Positions 36,065 through 44,118 of a DNA stretch of 64,000 nt are shown piece after piece (positions within the stretch are counted from its first letter, which is position 1; each line of letters begins with the position of its first letter). Both the position numbers and the translations under genes were made by a program. Source of the stretch: Fischerella sp. JS2 (lineage in GTDB: Bacteria; Cyanobacteriota; Cyanobacteriia; Cyanobacteriales; Nostocaceae); contig NZ_CP135918.1 in NCBI RefSeq assembly GCF_032393985.1, positions 3,968,001 to 4,032,000 of the forward strand, read 5' to 3'. The notes under the pieces are model-generated. The model had not been told where the DNA came from, did not search any database, and saw only the letters and a program-made list of their open reading frames with translations.

Positions 36065-39000
36065 GTGTTATCTGTGTTTTCTGAGCAACAACTAGTCGCT
36101 CAACAACTCACCATAACTTTCGGTGAGATGCTCTCAACAAAGGAATTAGAGGACTGTTTGGCGGCAGTAGAAATTATAGAACCATCTGTAGCAAAGCAGT
36201 TTTGGCAAGCCACAGAAGCTGAAGCTGGAATTTATATGATCATGGCAGGTAAAGTTAGACTGCTAGATAGCTGTGATAATTTGATCGCTACTCTGACAAA
36301 AGGGGAAACATTCGGTGAAATGACCCTGTTTCCCACAGCAGAATTCCAGCCATATGTAGCTAGAGCTTCCCATCGCTTAAAATTGTGCTTCATCGGGGGT
36401 GAAATACTGCAAGGATTGATGCATAGTTCTCCTCAAATCCGCGATCGCCTTTATCAAAAAGCAGAAATTTGGGATTTGTTGGTTGATTATAGCCAAAACT
36501 CTTCACAGCTTCAGATATCTGTGCCAGAAATGTTCAAAGTTTTATCTTTATGTGAACGGCACAGTTTGGAAATTGGCTCCCTACCTGTAGAACTATACCA
36601 AGATCAGCAATTGTGGCTACTTTATCAAGGAGAACTGCTAGATACTGATGGTCAAAAGGTAACTAAAGGAGATGTTTGTGTTCCCAAAACACAAACTAGC
36701 TGGCAAGCAGTTGCACCGACAATTATCTACTGTCTCAAAAGTCATAATTGGCAAACAGCACTGCATCACTGGCCACAGCTAGAAATATTTGACGGTTCGC
36801 ACTCAACACAAATTGACATTCATGAGGAAAAAATACCGCCAGTAAATAAACCCGAACGCCACAGAAAAATTATTCCCTTTCCTGGATCAGAAACATCTAC
36901 AAAACAATTAAAACCAGACCGAACAAGACAACGCCCTTATTTTCCCAGTCCGACAGTGCAAATGGGACACTGGTGGGGACGTCTTATCCGTCGCTATCCC
37001 TTTTATGCCCAACAAAGCGCTTCTGATTGTGGTGCAGCTTGCTTAGTAATGATTGGTAGCTATTGGGGCAAACACTTTAGTGTGAATCGTCTGCGCGATA
37101 TGACTAACGTCAGCCGTAGTGGCGCATCTCTACGCGCGATTGCCACAGCCGCAGAAAGCCTCGGTTTTGTTACTCGGCCTGTGAAAGCCAGTTTTGATAA
37201 ATTGACTGAGCAACCTCTACCTGCAATTGTTCACTGGGAAGGCAAGCATTTTATCGTCGTCTATGAAATGACGAAAAAGCGTGTGATTGTGGGTGATCCT
37301 GCCATCGGTCAACGCACCCTCACCCCCAAGGAATTTCAAGCGGGTTGGACTGGTTATGCATTGTTGCTGCAACCTACAGCCCTACTCAAAGAAGCCAAAA
37401 ACGAAACTACTAGCCTGTGGAAGTTTTTTGAGTTAGTTAAACCTCACCATAAGGTACTGTTAGAAGTCTTCATCGCTTCAGTCTTGATTCAGTTATTTGG
37501 ATTGGTAACACCAGTGTTCACGCAGTTGTTACTAGACAGAGTGTTAGTACAACGCAGCGTTACCACCTTAAATGCGATCGCTTTAGGGATGATCATTTTT
37601 GGCTTATTCCGGGTGGTGATGACCGGAGTACGGCAGTACTTGCTGGATCATACTGCTAACCGCGTTAGCCTTGCCTTACTTGTAGGGTTTATCAAACATA
37701 CCTTCCGTTTACCCCTCTCGTATTTTGAATCCCGTTATGTCGGGGACATCGTCTCCCGCGTCCAAGAAAACGAAAAGATTCAGCGCTTCCTGACTGGTCA
37801 GACATTATCTATCTTGCTGGATTTGCTGACATTGGTAATCTATCTGGGCATGATGTTCTGGTATAGCTGGCGCATGGCGTTGTTTGTATTGTTCACTGTA
37901 CCGCCATTTTTTATCTTGGCACTGGCTAGCACTAGTATCTTACGCCGTATCTCTAGAGAGATTTTTAATGCTGGGGCAGAAGAAAACAGCTATCTCATCG
38001 AATCCTTGACAGGAATTCGCACTGTACGCTCATTGGCAATAGAACAGACGGTACGCTGGCGTTGGGAAGAACTGCTGAACAAATTAATCAGAAAAGCCTT
38101 TAATGCTCAGGTAATCGGCAATCGTCTCTCGGTGATTACTGGTGTCATTGAAACCTTTGTGAATACCGCTTTACTCTGGTACGGAGCATTGTTAGTTATT
38201 AACCAAGAACTCACTATTGGGCAGTTAATTGCTTTCAATATGCTTGTAGGTAACGTAATCAGTCCTTTTCAAAGGCTTTCACTGCTATGGAATGAATTAC
38301 AGGAAATTGTTATTTCCACCGAACGTATTAATGATGTCTTAGAAGCAGAACCAGAAGAAGACTTACAAAATAAACCTCGTAAATCATTGGGTAGTCTACG
38401 TGGCTATATTCGTTTTCAAAATGTTACCTTTCGCTATCACCCAGAAAGTGAGACTAACGTTTTAGAAAATATCAACTTTGAAATCCAGCCAGAACAAATG
38501 GTAGCTGTGGTAGGACGCAGTGGTTCTGGAAAAACGACCCTTAGCAAATTAATTTTGGGTTTATATCCACCTACCGATGGCAAAGTATTCATTGATGGTC
38601 AAGATGTCACTAGTATTTCTTTGCGATCGCTTCGTTCTCAAGTTGGTGTTGTAGATCAAGATACCTTTCTCTTTGGTGGCACTATCCGCGAAAACATTGC
38701 CATAGCTCATCCAAATGCTTCTTTGGAAGAAATTATCCAAACAGCACAAATGGCTGGAGCAGATGAATTTATCCGGCAGTTGCCATTGGGTTATGAAACC
38801 CAAATCGGTGAAGGTGGTGGAATGCTCTCTGGTGGACAACGCCAACGTCTAGCAATCGCCCGTGCTTTACTGGGAAATCCTCGCTTGTTGCTGTTGGATG
38901 AAGCTACTAGTCACCTAGATGCAGAATCAGAACGCATTATTCAAAACAATCTCAAAACCATTCTCAAAGAACGCACGAGTATTATCATTGCTCATCGCCT

Positions 39001-39139
39001 TTCTACTGTCCGCAACGCTGACTTAATTCTGGTTTTGGATCGCGGCTTATTAGTAGAAAGCGGTACTCATGACGAACTCATCGCCAAAAAAGGTCACTAC
39101 TACTACCTGAATCAACAACAACTATCTCTAACAGGTTGA
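36065..39139 (+). CDS. C39-peptidase ABC exporter with N-terminal cyclic-nucleotide-binding-like domain (PCAT)
   Basis: A 1024-residue inner-membrane exporter that should cleave Gly-Gly leaders and export the peptide. Order of parts: cNMP-binding-like domain (about 1-140, AGKVRLLDSCDN, KGETFGEMTLFP); a second similar region to about 240; C39 peptidase with Cys322 (SASDCGAACL), His395 (GKHFIVVY) and Asp411 (VGDPAIG); six-helix membrane domain; ABC domain with Walker A GRSGSGKTT at about 817, LSGGQRQRLAIARAL and LLLLDEATSHLD. GTG start with GGAGGTGAG just upstream. The architecture recalls HetC and PteB-like cyanobacterial exporters. HlyD and precursor genes lie downstream. Confidence 0.93.
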   Translation: MLSVFSEQQLVAQQLTITFGEMLSTKELEDCLAAVEIIEPSVAKQFWQATEAEAGIYMIMAGKVRLLDSCDNLIATLTKGETFGEMTLFPTAEFQPYVARASHRLKLCFIGGEILQGLMHSSPQIRDRLYQKAEIWDLLVDYSQNSSQLQISVPEMFKVLSLCERHSLEIGSLPVELYQDQQLWLLYQGELLDTDGQKVTKGDVCVPKTQTSWQAVAPTIIYCLKSHNWQTALHHWPQLEIFDGSHSTQIDIHEEKIPPVNKPERHRKIIPFPGSETSTKQLKPDRTRQRPYFPSPTVQMGHWWGRLIRRYPFYAQQSASDCGAACLVMIGSYWGKHFSVNRLRDMTNVSRSGASLRAIATAAESLGFVTRPVKASFDKLTEQPLPAIVHWEGKHFIVVYEMTKKRVIVGDPAIGQRTLTPKEFQAGWTGYALLLQPTALLKEAKNETTSLWKFFELVKPHHKVLLEVFIASVLIQLFGLVTPVFTQLLLDRVLVQRSVTTLNAIALGMIIFGLFRVVMTGVRQYLLDHTANRVSLALLVGFIKHTFRLPLSYFESRYVGDIVSRVQENEKIQRFLTGQTLSILLDLLTLVIYLGMMFWYSWRMALFVLFTVPPFFILALASTSILRRISREIFNAGAEENSYLIESLTGIRTVRSLAIEQTVRWRWEELLNKLIRKAFNAQVIGNRLSVITGVIETFVNTALLWYGALLVINQELTIGQLIAFNMLVGNVISPFQRLSLLWNELQEIVISTERINDVLEAEPEEDLQNKPRKSLGSLRGYIRFQNVTFRYHPESETNVLENINFEIQPEQMVAVVGRSGSGKTTLSKLILGLYPPTDGKVFIDGQDVTSISLRSLRSQVGVVDQDTFLFGGTIRENIAIAHPNASLEEIIQTAQMAGADEFIRQLPLGYETQIGEGGGMLSGGQRQRLAIARALLGNPRLLLLDEATSHLDAESERIIQNNLKTILKERTSIIIAHRLSTVRNADLILVLDRGLLVESGTHDELIAKKGHYYYLNQQQLSLTG

Positions 39140-39257
39140 TTGTTGGTTGTTGTTTGTTGATGGGTAGATTCTGACCTCCTAATTCTTATACAAATTTGAA
39201 AAATGACTGCGACAGATGGAAATCTGAAACGTTTATCCAATAAATGTTTCACGAGCC

Positions 39258-39284
39258 AAAATCCAAAATCCAAAATCCAAAATT
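39258..39284. repeat. STRR heptamer run (AAAATCC)x3-4
   Basis: The same heptamer as at 10328-10355. It gives a spurious KIQNPK-type N-terminus if the longer frame from 39244 is used for the HlyD-like gene. Confidence 0.75.
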
Positions 39285-39318
39285 GTATTACTTCCTTACA
39301 TCTCTAGAGAACACAACC

Positions 39319-40851
39319 ATGCCACATCCATACACTAATTCCTCATCTGCACTGGCCGATGAACGGGATGAGAAGCAAAGCTACTCACAAGCCCAGGAAT
39401 TTACGACCGTTAAAGAGCAGACTAAAGATTGGCATTATGCTACGGAAGAACTGCTAGATGCCTTACCCAAAATTTGGACTCGTGGTGTTCTGTATGTACT
39501 GTTAGGTTTTACTGCTCTTGCCTTACCTTGGTCAGTACTTGCCAAAGTAGATGAGACTGGTGATGCTAGAGGACGTATAGAACCTCAAGGTTCAACGCAG
39601 AAATTAGATGCCTTGGTAAGTGGCAGTGTGAAGGCTGTCAAGGTCAAGGAAGGTGATACTGTCCAAGCTGGGCAGATTCTGCTGGAACTTGACTCTAATA
39701 TTTTGCAAACCGAACTCCAAGAAGCTCAAGAAAAACTAACTGGATTGCTCAATCAACGGTTGCACTTTGATGTCATCAAAAACCAACTCCAGTTGGCACT
39801 GAGTGTTCAGAAGCAACAAAACCAATCTCAAGCTTTAGAAAAACTATCCCAAGTGAACCAGGCTAAACAAGACCTGGAAGCAAAACAGAGTCTTTATAAC
39901 CTACAAAAGTTAGAAAAACTGGCATTACTCAACCAAGCACAACAACAAATTAACACAAGTCACAATGATCTGAAATCGGCTGAAGGACGTTTGAGTATAG
40001 ATTCCAGAATTGTTGATCGCTTTAGTAAGTTGTTGCAGGATGGTGCAGTTTCCATAACTCAAATTGACCAACTTAAAAAAGAGCAACAGGAAAGTAAGCA
40101 ACTATATCAAAAGGCTCAATCTGATGTAAAACAAGCCAAATTGCGCTTAGCGGAAGAACAGAGTCGTTATCAAGCAACTATAAATCAGTTAGAGTCGGAG
40201 ATTAAGCAAGCAAAACTCAGGTTACAACAGGAGCAAAGCAATTATCAAAGCTTATTGCAAGCTGGTAAATTGGCAATTCTCAAAAATCAGCAACAACTCA
40301 AAGACCTGCAAACACAAATCACTACCTTAGAATCTCAAATTGCTCAAGGCAGAAGTCAGATCACATCTTTAAGGTTACAGTTACAGCAACGAATAGTGCG
40401 ATCGCCTATTAATGGCACAATTTTTGAATTGCCAGTCAGCAAGCCAGGGGCGGTAGTACAACTTGGTCAAAGAGTAGCCCAAATTGCACCCAAAAATACG
40501 CCTTTCATAATTAAAGCCCAGATGCCTAGCCAGCACAGTGGCTTTTTGAAGGTGGGAATGCCAGTCAAAATCAAGTTTGATGCTTATCCTTTCCAAGAGT
40601 ATGGCATTGCCCAAGGTAAAGTGACTTGGATATCTCCCGACTCAAAAGTTAGTCAAACACCTCAAGGTCAACAAGAAAGCTTTGAGTTAAATATTGCTTT
40701 AGATCAGCAGTATCTCCAAAATGGCAACCAACGTATTCCGTTAACTGCTGGTCAGACAGCAACCGCAGAAGTCATTATTCGTCAACGGCGTGTGATTGAT
40801 TTTGTCTTATATCCATTCCAGCGACTGCAAAAAGATGGTTTGAAGCTTTAG
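39319..40851 (+). CDS. HlyD-family membrane fusion (adaptor) protein of the peptide exporter
   Basis: A 510-residue periplasmic adaptor linking the ABC exporter to an outer-membrane channel. One transmembrane helix (GVLYVLLGFTALALPWSVLA, about 55-75) is followed by the first half of a biotinyl-lipoyl domain (QGSTQKLDALVSGSVKAVKV), a long coiled coil (about 125-350, rich in Gln, Lys and Leu), then the second half (QRIVRSPINGTIFELPVSKPG) and a beta-barrel (VKIKFDAYPFQEYGIAQGKV). ATG 39319 is chosen because upstream codons are heptamer repeat. It lies 179 bases after the exporter gene and is probably co-expressed. The TolC-like partner is not in the window. Confidence 0.9.
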   Translation: MPHPYTNSSSALADERDEKQSYSQAQEFTTVKEQTKDWHYATEELLDALPKIWTRGVLYVLLGFTALALPWSVLAKVDETGDARGRIEPQGSTQKLDALVSGSVKAVKVKEGDTVQAGQILLELDSNILQTELQEAQEKLTGLLNQRLHFDVIKNQLQLALSVQKQQNQSQALEKLSQVNQAKQDLEAKQSLYNLQKLEKLALLNQAQQQINTSHNDLKSAEGRLSIDSRIVDRFSKLLQDGAVSITQIDQLKKEQQESKQLYQKAQSDVKQAKLRLAEEQSRYQATINQLESEIKQAKLRLQQEQSNYQSLLQAGKLAILKNQQQLKDLQTQITTLESQIAQGRSQITSLRLQLQQRIVRSPINGTIFELPVSKPGAVVQLGQRVAQIAPKNTPFIIKAQMPSQHSGFLKVGMPVKIKFDAYPFQEYGIAQGKVTWISPDSKVSQTPQGQQESFELNIALDQQYLQNGNQRIPLTAGQTATAEVIIRQRRVIDFVLYPFQRLQKDGLKL

Positions 40852-40982
40852 TCATAGGTCATAGATCATTGGTCATTGGTCATAGTCATGGGTCGTTGGT
40901 GATTGGTCGGGTCATTAATTATTAGACAAGGGACAAAGGACAAATAACAAAGGACGAATCACAAGATTAGAGGGATTGCATC

Positions 40983-41765
40983 ATGCTTAAGCATCTGACC
41001 ATTACTTGTTCAGACATTATTCATGACATCAAACTTTCGTGCCAATTTCCTGAGGTTGTGGAGGCGATCGCATCTCAAAAAATCATTACTGAAGCAGCTA
41101 AGGAAGCTGGTATTCAAATCGAGAAAGCAGAACTACAACAACAAGGAGATAAACTGCGTTTAGAGAAGAAACTCATCAAAGCAAAAGATACTTGGGCATG
41201 GCTCAAAAAACATCATCTCTCTTTAGATGAATTTGAAGAATTAATTTACAATCAAGTTCTCTCCAACAAGTTAGCCAATCATTTCTTTTCGACTCATGTC
41301 GAAAAGTTATTTTACCAAAATCAATTAGAATACGTTGCTGCTGCCACTTATGAAGTCATCGTTGAAGATAGAGACTTGGCTTTAGAACTATTTTTTGAGA
41401 TAGAAGAAGGCGAAATCAGTTTTTCTGATATCGCTCGTCAGTATATTCAAGAACCAGAATTACGTCGTGCTGGTGGATATCAGGGAGTTCGACGTCGCCG
41501 CGAATTTCGTCCAGAAATTGCAGCTGCTGTGTTTGCAGCAACTCCACCTCAAATTCTTAAACCAATTACAACTCCTAAGGGAGTGTATTTAATTTGGGTT
41601 GAAGAAATTATTCAACCCCAATTAGATGATGAATTACGCCAGCAAATCATTTCGGAATTATTTTCTGATTGGCTAAAACAAAAAATCAATAGCATGGATA
41701 TTGTGATTGAGTTAGACAAAGATATAAATATGCAATCACAAAACGAAGTACCAAAACAAGCTTAA
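40983..41765 (+). CDS. Parvulin-like peptidyl-prolyl isomerase/chaperone (second at the peptide-export locus)
   Basis: A 260-residue paralogue of the protein at 33351, also without a signal peptide. It has a helical N-terminal part (EVVEAIASQKIITEAAKEAG), then a rotamase-like domain: LALELFFEIEEGEISFSDIA, RRAGGYQGVRRRREFRPEIA, AAVFAATPPQILKPITTPKG and VYLIWVEEII. The GGYxG segment corresponds to GGDLG of active parvulins. GAGGG lies before the ATG. Directly upstream are the exporter and HlyD genes, directly downstream the precursor peptide genes, so it belongs to the system. Isomerase activity is predicted, not certain. Confidence 0.83.
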   Translation: MLKHLTITCSDIIHDIKLSCQFPEVVEAIASQKIITEAAKEAGIQIEKAELQQQGDKLRLEKKLIKAKDTWAWLKKHHLSLDEFEELIYNQVLSNKLANHFFSTHVEKLFYQNQLEYVAAATYEVIVEDRDLALELFFEIEEGEISFSDIARQYIQEPELRRAGGYQGVRRRREFRPEIAAAVFAATPPQILKPITTPKGVYLIWVEEIIQPQLDDELRQQIISELFSDWLKQKINSMDIVIELDKDINMQSQNEVPKQA

Positions 41766-42185
41766 CTTTGCTATTTCTCAACATTCAAATAATCATTTAA
41801 TAATTCCTATTGCAGTCTAAAAATGGGTAGATATGATTTACCAAAACTATATATTTAAAAAAATAGTTTTGAATAAAATGTATGTAGTTAATCAGGATAA
41901 AAGTTAAAAATAAGCTTAATAAACTGGTGAAATCTATATAAAATCCACTTTATAGACGATAAAAATAAACTTTGTCGTCCATTTTTTCTTCTTTATTTTC
42001 TACTGCTTTTATTCATATCAAAAAATTATTATTTTTCAAAAAATACTAGAATTTCAATTACTTATTTTTATTGTAAAATCTCTAAAATAACCGTCTTTTT
42101 TTCTAATAGTAAGCTAAAGTAAAAGAGTAACTAAACAACATAGATTTGGTTACTGAAAACGATGAATTAATTCCCAGGAGAAACC
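41766..42185. other. Leader region of the precursor-peptide genes
   Basis: 420 very AT-rich bases. A weak stem GACGA/TCGTC at about 41954-41979 followed by CATTTTTTCTT could end the upstream transcript. The last 35 bases (GAAAACGATGAATTAATTCC then CAGGAGAAACC) are repeated before the other two tandem peptide genes and supply the ribosome site CAGGAG. Confidence 0.55.
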
Positions 42186-42371
42186 ATGAATATCTCTGAT
42201 CTCAATCACATCGAAGCTGTTGAATCAAGTAAAGTGATTGGCGGCGGTTACGACTACGACTATTACGATAAGGACGACTGCGACTACGGTAAGAAAAAGT
42301 TCCGTAATGTTGCGATTGCAACTTCTGTTGCTGTAGCTGGCGACCGGAAGTTCTACAAGTCCGACTGGTAA
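42186..42371 (+). CDS. Double-glycine leader precursor peptide 1 of a tandem triplet
   Basis: A 61-residue peptide gene with CAGGAG ten bases upstream. The acidic leader NISDLNHIEAVESSKVIGGG ends in Gly-Gly-Gly at 19-21; cleavage after Gly21 would match the two sister peptides. The predicted product of about 40 residues begins YDYDYYDKDDCDYG, rich in Tyr and Asp with a single Cys, followed by the shared segment KKKFRNVAIATSVAVAGDRK and a short tail ending SDW. It should be a substrate of the C39 exporter at 36065. No modifying enzyme is nearby, so the final form is unknown. It resembles bacteriocin-like or secreted Gly-Gly peptides of cyanobacteria. Confidence 0.82.
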   Translation: MNISDLNHIEAVESSKVIGGGYDYDYYDKDDCDYGKKKFRNVAIATSVAVAGDRKFYKSDW

Positions 42372-42386
42372 GGTTATCAAAAATGT

Positions 42387-42409
42387 AATCAATCAAAAAT
42401 AGATTGGTT
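42387..42409 (+). terminator. Conserved stem-loop just after precursor gene 1
   Basis: AATCAATC 42387-42394 pairs with GATTGGTT 42402-42409 (one G-T pair). The same element follows the other two peptide genes at the same distance. There is no T tract, so it may stabilise or punctuate the transcript. Confidence 0.5.
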
Positions 42410-42490
42410 ACTAACACGATGTCTTTTAAAGGCAAACTGAATTCACACTCGACGATGGTTGCAATTACGCACCAGGTGCTGTAACGAGTG

Positions 42491-42520
42491 TCTAAAGGAA
42501 AATTACAATTTTCCTTTAGA
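42491..42520 (+). promoter_or_regulatory. Conserved 14-bp hairpin in the spacer between precursor genes 1 and 2
   Basis: TCTAAAGGAAAATT 42491-42504 and AATTTTCCTTTAGA 42507-42520 are perfect inverted repeats with a two-base centre. There is no T tail, and CTTCCTGGACG follows. Arms are conserved in the second copy while the loop bases differ. Confidence 0.65.
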
Positions 42521-42626
42521 CTTCCTGGACGAACTTAGCCTAATAGCAAATTATATAAGTCCAGAACTTTTCAAACATTCTTGAAATCACAGCAAAAAAC
42601 GATTAATAAATTCCCAGGATAAATCC

Positions 42627-42803
42627 ATGATTATCTCTGATCTTAATCACATCGAAACTGTTGAATCTAATCAAGTTATTAGTGGTGGTTGTGGCCATAA
42701 ATACAAAAAGCGTAATGTTGCAGTTGCAGTTGCAGTTGCTGTAGCCGGTGATCGTAAGAAGAACGACTACGACGACTATAACGACGGCTACAAATATTAC
42801 TAA
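42627..42803 (+). CDS. Double-glycine leader precursor peptide 2 of a tandem triplet
   Basis: A 58-residue peptide gene, shorter than common gene-finder limits. The leader IISDLNHIETVESNQVISGG ends at Gly20-Gly21, where Ser replaces the first of the three glycines of the sister peptides; this suggests that 20-21 are the residues read by the protease. The product of 37 residues starts CGHKYKKRN, then an alternating Val-Ala run (VAVAVAVAVAGDRK) replaces VAIATSVAVAGDRK, and ends NDYDDYNDGYKYY. It has one Cys. CAGGA lies about ten bases before the ATG. It is clearly homologous to its neighbours at protein and nucleotide level. Confidence 0.8.
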   Translation: MIISDLNHIETVESNQVISGGCGHKYKKRNVAVAVAVAVAGDRKKNDYDDYNDGYKYY

Positions 42804-42808
42804 AAATC

Positions 42809-42833
42809 TAACCAATCTATTTCTGATTGGTTA
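42809..42833 (+). terminator. Conserved stem-loop just after precursor gene 2
   Basis: TAACCAATC 42809-42817 pairs perfectly with GATTGGTTA 42825-42833 around TATTTCT, five bases after the stop. Confidence 0.5.
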
Positions 42834-42913
42834 CTAATAGGATGTCTGTTAAAGTCAAACTGAATTTACACTCGGTGATGTTTGCAATTGCATACCAGGC
42901 GCTGTAACGAGTG

Positions 42914-42943
42914 TCTAAAGGAAAATCGTAATTTTCCTTTAGA
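42914..42943 (+). promoter_or_regulatory. Conserved 13-bp hairpin in the spacer between precursor genes 2 and 3
   Basis: TCTAAAGGAAAAT 42914-42926, loop CGTA, ATTTTCCTTTAGA 42931-42943. The arms match the hairpin at 42491; the loop has changed from TACA to CGTA. Confidence 0.65.
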
Positions 42944-43049
42944 CTTCCTGGACGAACTTAGCTTAGTAGCGAATTATATGAGTCCAAAACTTTTCAGACA
43001 TCCTTGAAATCACAGCAAAAAACGATTAATAAATTCTCAGGAGAAAACC

Positions 43050-43274
43050 ATGATTATTTCTGATCTCAATCACATCGAAGCTGTTGAATCTAATCAAGTA
43101 ATTGGTGGTGGTTGCTGTAAGTACAAAGACTACGACAAGTGCGATAAGTACGACGATTGCGGTGGATATGGCAAGAAAAAGTTCCGTAATGTTGCAATTG
43201 CAACTTCTGTTGCTGTAGCCGGCGATCGTAAGTTCTACAAGAAGGACGACAAAGACTACTTCAAATATTATTAA
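43050..43274 (+). CDS. Double-glycine leader precursor peptide 3 of a tandem triplet
   Basis: A 74-residue gene with CAGGAG ten bases before the ATG. The leader IISDLNHIEAVESNQVIGGG ends at Gly21. The product of about 53 residues is the longest of the three: CCKYKDYDKCDKYDDCGGYG (four Cys), then the shared KKKFRNVAIATSVAVAGDRK and a tail FYKKDDKDYFKYY. Compared with peptide 1 the region after Gly-Gly is replaced, not merely mutated, while the leader and the downstream segment are unchanged. Four cysteines could form two disulfides after export. Same probable role and exporter as peptides 1 and 2. Confidence 0.82.
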   Translation: MIISDLNHIEAVESNQVIGGGCCKYKDYDKCDKYDDCGGYGKKKFRNVAIATSVAVAGDRKFYKKDDKDYFKYY

Positions 43275-43278
43275 AAAT

Positions 43279-43305
43279 GTAACCAATCTATTTTTGATTG
43301 GTTAC
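43279..43305 (+). terminator. Conserved stem-loop just after precursor gene 3
   Basis: GTAACCAATC 43279-43288 pairs perfectly with GATTGGTTAC 43296-43305 around TATTTTT. It is the longest of the three related stems. Confidence 0.5.
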
Positions 43306-43416
43306 TAACTCAAAGTCAAACCTTGTTGCACTCCAAATAAGTACTCTTGTTAATTTCACTGAAAGCTTCTTGACGCTTTCAGCGAACTACCTCATCTTGC
43401 AAAGGAGGATGTAGTT

Positions 43417-43737
43417 ATGAGTGGATTGAAAATTGCTGATCTAAGTTTTTACGAAACTGAGATTGATAATGATCTACAAATCCAAGGTGGTTTAATAGAC
43501 CCTACATTTATGAGCTACATATCAGATGTTTTTTGGGATGATTTGGCTGAGTTTGATCAGTATTCAGGAGAGCGTTCTTTGGAAAAGAAAACAACAGATA
43601 AGTTTGGAATCAAGCATAAAATTTCAGCAAAGAAAACTAAAAATAGCAAAGTTGTAGCCAATGTAGCACAAGGTACTAAGAATGGTGTAACATACTCTGG
43701 AAGTACAGCAATAGCAACATCATCAGGAGAGTTATAG
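43417..43737 (+). CDS. Double-glycine leader peptide 4, unrelated core
   Basis: A 106-residue peptide gene with AAAGGAGGAT before the ATG. The leader SGLKIADLSFYETEID then NDLQIQGG ends at Gly24-Gly25 and shares the (I/V)(A/S)DL...E...GG pattern with peptides 1-3. The core of about 81 residues (LIDPTFMSYISDVFWDDLAE, then charged and Lys-rich, then a Gly/Ser/Thr-rich end STAIATSSGEL) is unrelated to them and has no Cys. It is likely exported by the same C39 transporter and may act with the other peptides. Function unknown. Confidence 0.7.
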   Translation: MSGLKIADLSFYETEIDNDLQIQGGLIDPTFMSYISDVFWDDLAEFDQYSGERSLEKKTTDKFGIKHKISAKKTKNSKVVANVAQGTKNGVTYSGSTAIATSSGEL

Positions 43738-44118
43738 AACTCCTATTTTAGCCGTAGGAGAGTGTTAATTATAGTTAAATGCTGAGGTGTGCGGGGGAAA
43801 ATCCTAAAAATCAGTAAAATGTTGTATCCATCCATGACATTTGCGATCGCTAACAAAATCTCTGATCACTTAATTCCACAATTGGGCAGAAGTAATTCTG
43901 CCCAATTTTAATAGTTTAATAGTAATAAATATTCCTAGTTTAAGCTATTAAATATCTGATTTATATAAAAAATCCCTTGTATTGGTCAAAAACAAGGGAA
44001 TATCTAAAAAATCAACTATTTGAACATAAGTTACTAAAAACCAATTTTTTTATGCTTATTAAAAGCATTGCTGAAATGAGTGAGTCAGCCAGACTTATTT
44101 ATCTAAAACTACATCAAT
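43738..44118. other. Intergenic stretch between convergent peptide genes
   Basis: 380 bases with a clear terminator at 43881-43909. An open frame at 43977-44186 overlaps the opposite-strand peptide gene and is not credible. Nothing else is seen. Confidence 0.6.
43881..43909 (+). terminator. Rho-independent terminator of the precursor-peptide cluster
   Basis: ATTGGGCAGAA 43881-43891, loop GTAA, TTCTGCCCAAT 43896-43906, then TTT. A perfect 11-base stem about 140 bases after peptide gene 4. Confidence 0.75.

Larger units (their letters stand above)
42402..43295 (+). repeat. Tandem duplication units carrying precursor genes 2 and 3
   Basis: Two consecutive units (about 42402-42824 and 42825-43295) share the post-stop stem-loop, a spacer with ACTCGRYGATGKTTGCAATT-type sequence, the TCTAAAGGAAAAT hairpin, CTTCCTGGACGAACTTAGC, the ribosome site and the peptide gene. 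Spacer identity is as high as gene identity, showing recent tandem duplication of the whole unit. Gene 1 has only the gene part and last 35 leader bases in common. Confidence 0.85.

Noticed and set aside
42202-43286. Hydrophobic open frames antisense to the precursor peptides
   Set aside because: All are reverse readings of Tyr/Asp-rich codons in the tandem peptide genes; none has a ribosome site, and the sense frames have leaders, ribosome sites and homology to each other.
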